Of a DNA stretch of 64,000 nt, positions 62,671-64,000 are shown piece by piece. This DNA comes from Salvelinus alpinus. Its lineage: Eukaryota; Chordata; Actinopteri; Salmoniformes; Salmonidae. Each line of letters begins with the position of its first letter. Position 1 is the first letter of the stretch. The position numbers were made by a program, and so were the translations under genes. The stretch lies in the NCBI RefSeq assembly GCF_045679555.1, contig NC_092115.1, forward strand, positions 41,239,728 through 41,303,727, written 5' to 3'. The notes beneath the pieces are model-generated. The model did no database searches, was not told the origin of the DNA, and saw only the letters and a list, made by a program, of their open reading frames with translations.

Positions 62671-62777
62671 TAACTTTTTTTCTGCATATTTTAGGATGTT
62701 TTTAAGGTATCTAATTACACTTTACAGTAATATAGACACTTTAAAAGTAAGTAAAATACACATATAGCTCCAACAGT

Positions 62778-63945
62778 GTCACGGATTCCCCTGGTAATGC
62801 TGCTCGTTCCGGAGGTCTACGTCACCGGCCTCTAGGCGTCACTGAACTGTCTCATTACGCACACCTGATTCCAATTCACCTGATTAGTAATTCTATATAT
62901 GTGCCCTCTGTTCACCATTGTCTGGTTGATTATTGTTCCATGTAAAGATTGGTCTTGTGAGTACCTGTGCTTTGTTGTTTCGGCTTTCATGCAGTGTGTA
63001 TTCGTTATTATGGGTCTTGTCCCGTGTATTGTTATTATGTGTCTCGTCCCGTGCGTTGTTATTATGTGTCTCGTCCCGTGCGTTGTTATTACGGGTCTCG
63101 TCCCGTGCGTTGTTATTACGGCTCTCGTCCCGTGCGTTGTTATTACGGCTCTCGTCCCGTGCGTTGTTATTAAGGGTCTCGTCCCGTGCGTTATTATTTC
63201 AGGTCTCGTCCCGTGCGTTGTTATTACGGGTCTCGTCCCGTGCGTTGTTATTACGGGTCTCGTCCTGTGCGTTGTTATGACGGGTCTCGTCCCGTGCGTT
63301 GTTATTACGGGTCTCGTCCCGTGCGTTGTTATTACGGGTCTCGTCCCGTGCGTTGTTATTACGGGTCTCGTCCCGTGCGTTGTTATTACGGGTCTCGTCC
63401 CGTGCGTTGTTATTACGGATCTCGTCCCGTGCGTTGTTATTACGGGTCTCGTCCCGTGCGTTGTTATTACGGGTCTCGTCCCGTGCGTTGTTATTACGGT
63501 CCCGTCCCGTGCGTTGTTATTACGGGTCTCGTCCTGTGCATTGGTATTATGCGTCTCGTCCCGTGCGTTGTTATTACGGGTCCCGTGCGTTGTTATTACG
63601 GGTCCCGTGCGTTGTTATTACGGGTCTCGTACCGTGCATTGTTATTACGGGTCTCGTACCGTGCATTGTTATTACGGGTCTCGTCATTGTATTGTTATTA
63701 CGGGTCTCGTCCCGTGATTGTTATTACGGGTCTCGTCCCGTGTATTGTTATTACGGGCCTCGTCCCATGTATTGTTATTACGGGTCTCGTCCCGTGTATT
63801 GTTATTACGGGTATCGTCTCGTGTATTGTTATTACGGGTCTTCTACAGTGTATTTATTAGAGGTTCAACCTTGCTCTTTTGTTTGGGTTCCATCCCTGTG
63901 TTTTTGTATACATGTTTGTTTTGGGCTTCGTCCCCGTACCTATTA
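62778..63945 (+). repeat. LTR-like repeat containing a 27-bp minisatellite
   Basis: Begins TGTCACGGATTCCCCTGG, an LTR-like TG start, then about 220 bases of the unit's leader, the minisatellite (63,005-63,845), and a further body to 63,945 (GGCTTCGTCCCCGTACC), where it is cut by a LINE 3' end. The other terminus is not visible, so LTR identity is an inference. Confidence 0.55.
63005..63845 (+). repeat. 27-bp minisatellite, about 30 units
   Basis: The unit GTTGTTATTACGGGTCTCG plus TCCCGTGC repeats in tandem with few changes in the middle and more at both ends. Because 27 is a multiple of three, several frames stay open across the array and give nine-residue repeats, but no gene is implied. 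Each unit holds ACGGG...CCCGT, a 5-bp stem with a 6-base loop, and three CpGs. Confidence 0.92.
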
Positions 63946-64000
63946 AAATCAAATCAAATCAAATCAAGTTTATTTTATATAGCCCTTCGTACATCAGCTA
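63946..64000 (-). mobile_element. LINE 3' end, minus strand, continuing beyond the window
   Basis: AATCAAATCAAATCAAATCA followed by GTTTATTTTATATAGCCC is the mirror of the 3' end of the LINE at 25,704-32,465 (GGGCTATATAAATACATTTG). The element runs out of the window to the right. Confidence 0.8.

Noticed and set aside
63005..63845. Possible CRISPR-like array
   Set aside because: Units are contiguous 27-bp tandem copies without unique spacers, and the genome is a vertebrate's.
62899..63860. Open frames of 200-270 residues with nine-residue repeats
   Set aside because: They arise because the minisatellite unit is 27 bp and has no stop in several frames. Three frames are open at once over the same DNA, and no start context or splice signal is visible.

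Overview
The window looks like nuclear DNA of a salmonid fish (Salmo or Oncorhynchus type). It is packed with several families of 1.2-1.6 kb Tc1-like transposons, tRNA-derived SINEs ending in a GGTTAA-type tail, L2/CR1-like LINEs whose 3' end carries TTTGAT-type repeats, hAT-like elements, and CA/GT microsatellites. Host genes have short exons with GT-AG introns. No bacterial-type operon, rRNA, tRNA gene or CRISPR array was seen.

Layout. (1) 1-8,640: the last six coding exons of an unrecognised plus-strand gene. Its 5.9 kb intron (1,606-7,517) holds three Tc1-like elements and an L2-like LINE. (2) 8,640-12,326: noncoding sequence with hAT-like and Tc1 fragments. (3) 12,327-16,512: a decayed 3' portion of plcg1 (plus strand), covering the end of the split PH domain, the Y-box and the C2 domain. 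A 1.6 kb Tc1-like element sits inside a Y-box exon, and there are several frameshifts. (4) 17,248-34,660: a transposon-rich interval. It includes a deleted Tc1, a fold-back Tc1, a 2.1 kb hAT-like element with 8-bp target duplications, and a three-level nest (Tc1 containing a LINE containing another Tc1). (5) 34,673-38,437: a zhx3-like gene (minus strand) in four visible coding exons, with four one-base frame breaks, a shortened second homeodomain, and no visible exon for the last homeodomain. (6) 38,609-64,000: no recognisable host gene. This part holds a Tc1 with a complete but catalytically mutated transposase, hAT-like and unclassified repeats, a 0.5 kb-armed inverted repeat, a decayed I-clade-like LINE ORF1, a solo LTR, a 39-bp perfect hairpin, and a 27-bp minisatellite of about thirty units.

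The convergent order plcg1 (+) then zhx3 (-) matches the neighbouring, convergent PLCG1 and ZHX3 genes on human chromosome 20q12. That supports both identifications. Because both genes are damaged, my inference is that this is the decaying copy of an ohnologous block left by the salmonid whole-genome duplication. The one-base breaks in zhx3 could instead be assembly errors; the transposon in plcg1 cannot be explained that way so easily. The best candidates for a second look are the exon-inserted Tc1, the split structure of zhx3, the two 'intact ORF but broken active site' Tc1 elements, the fold-back element, the 57,041 hairpin and the 27-bp repeat array.
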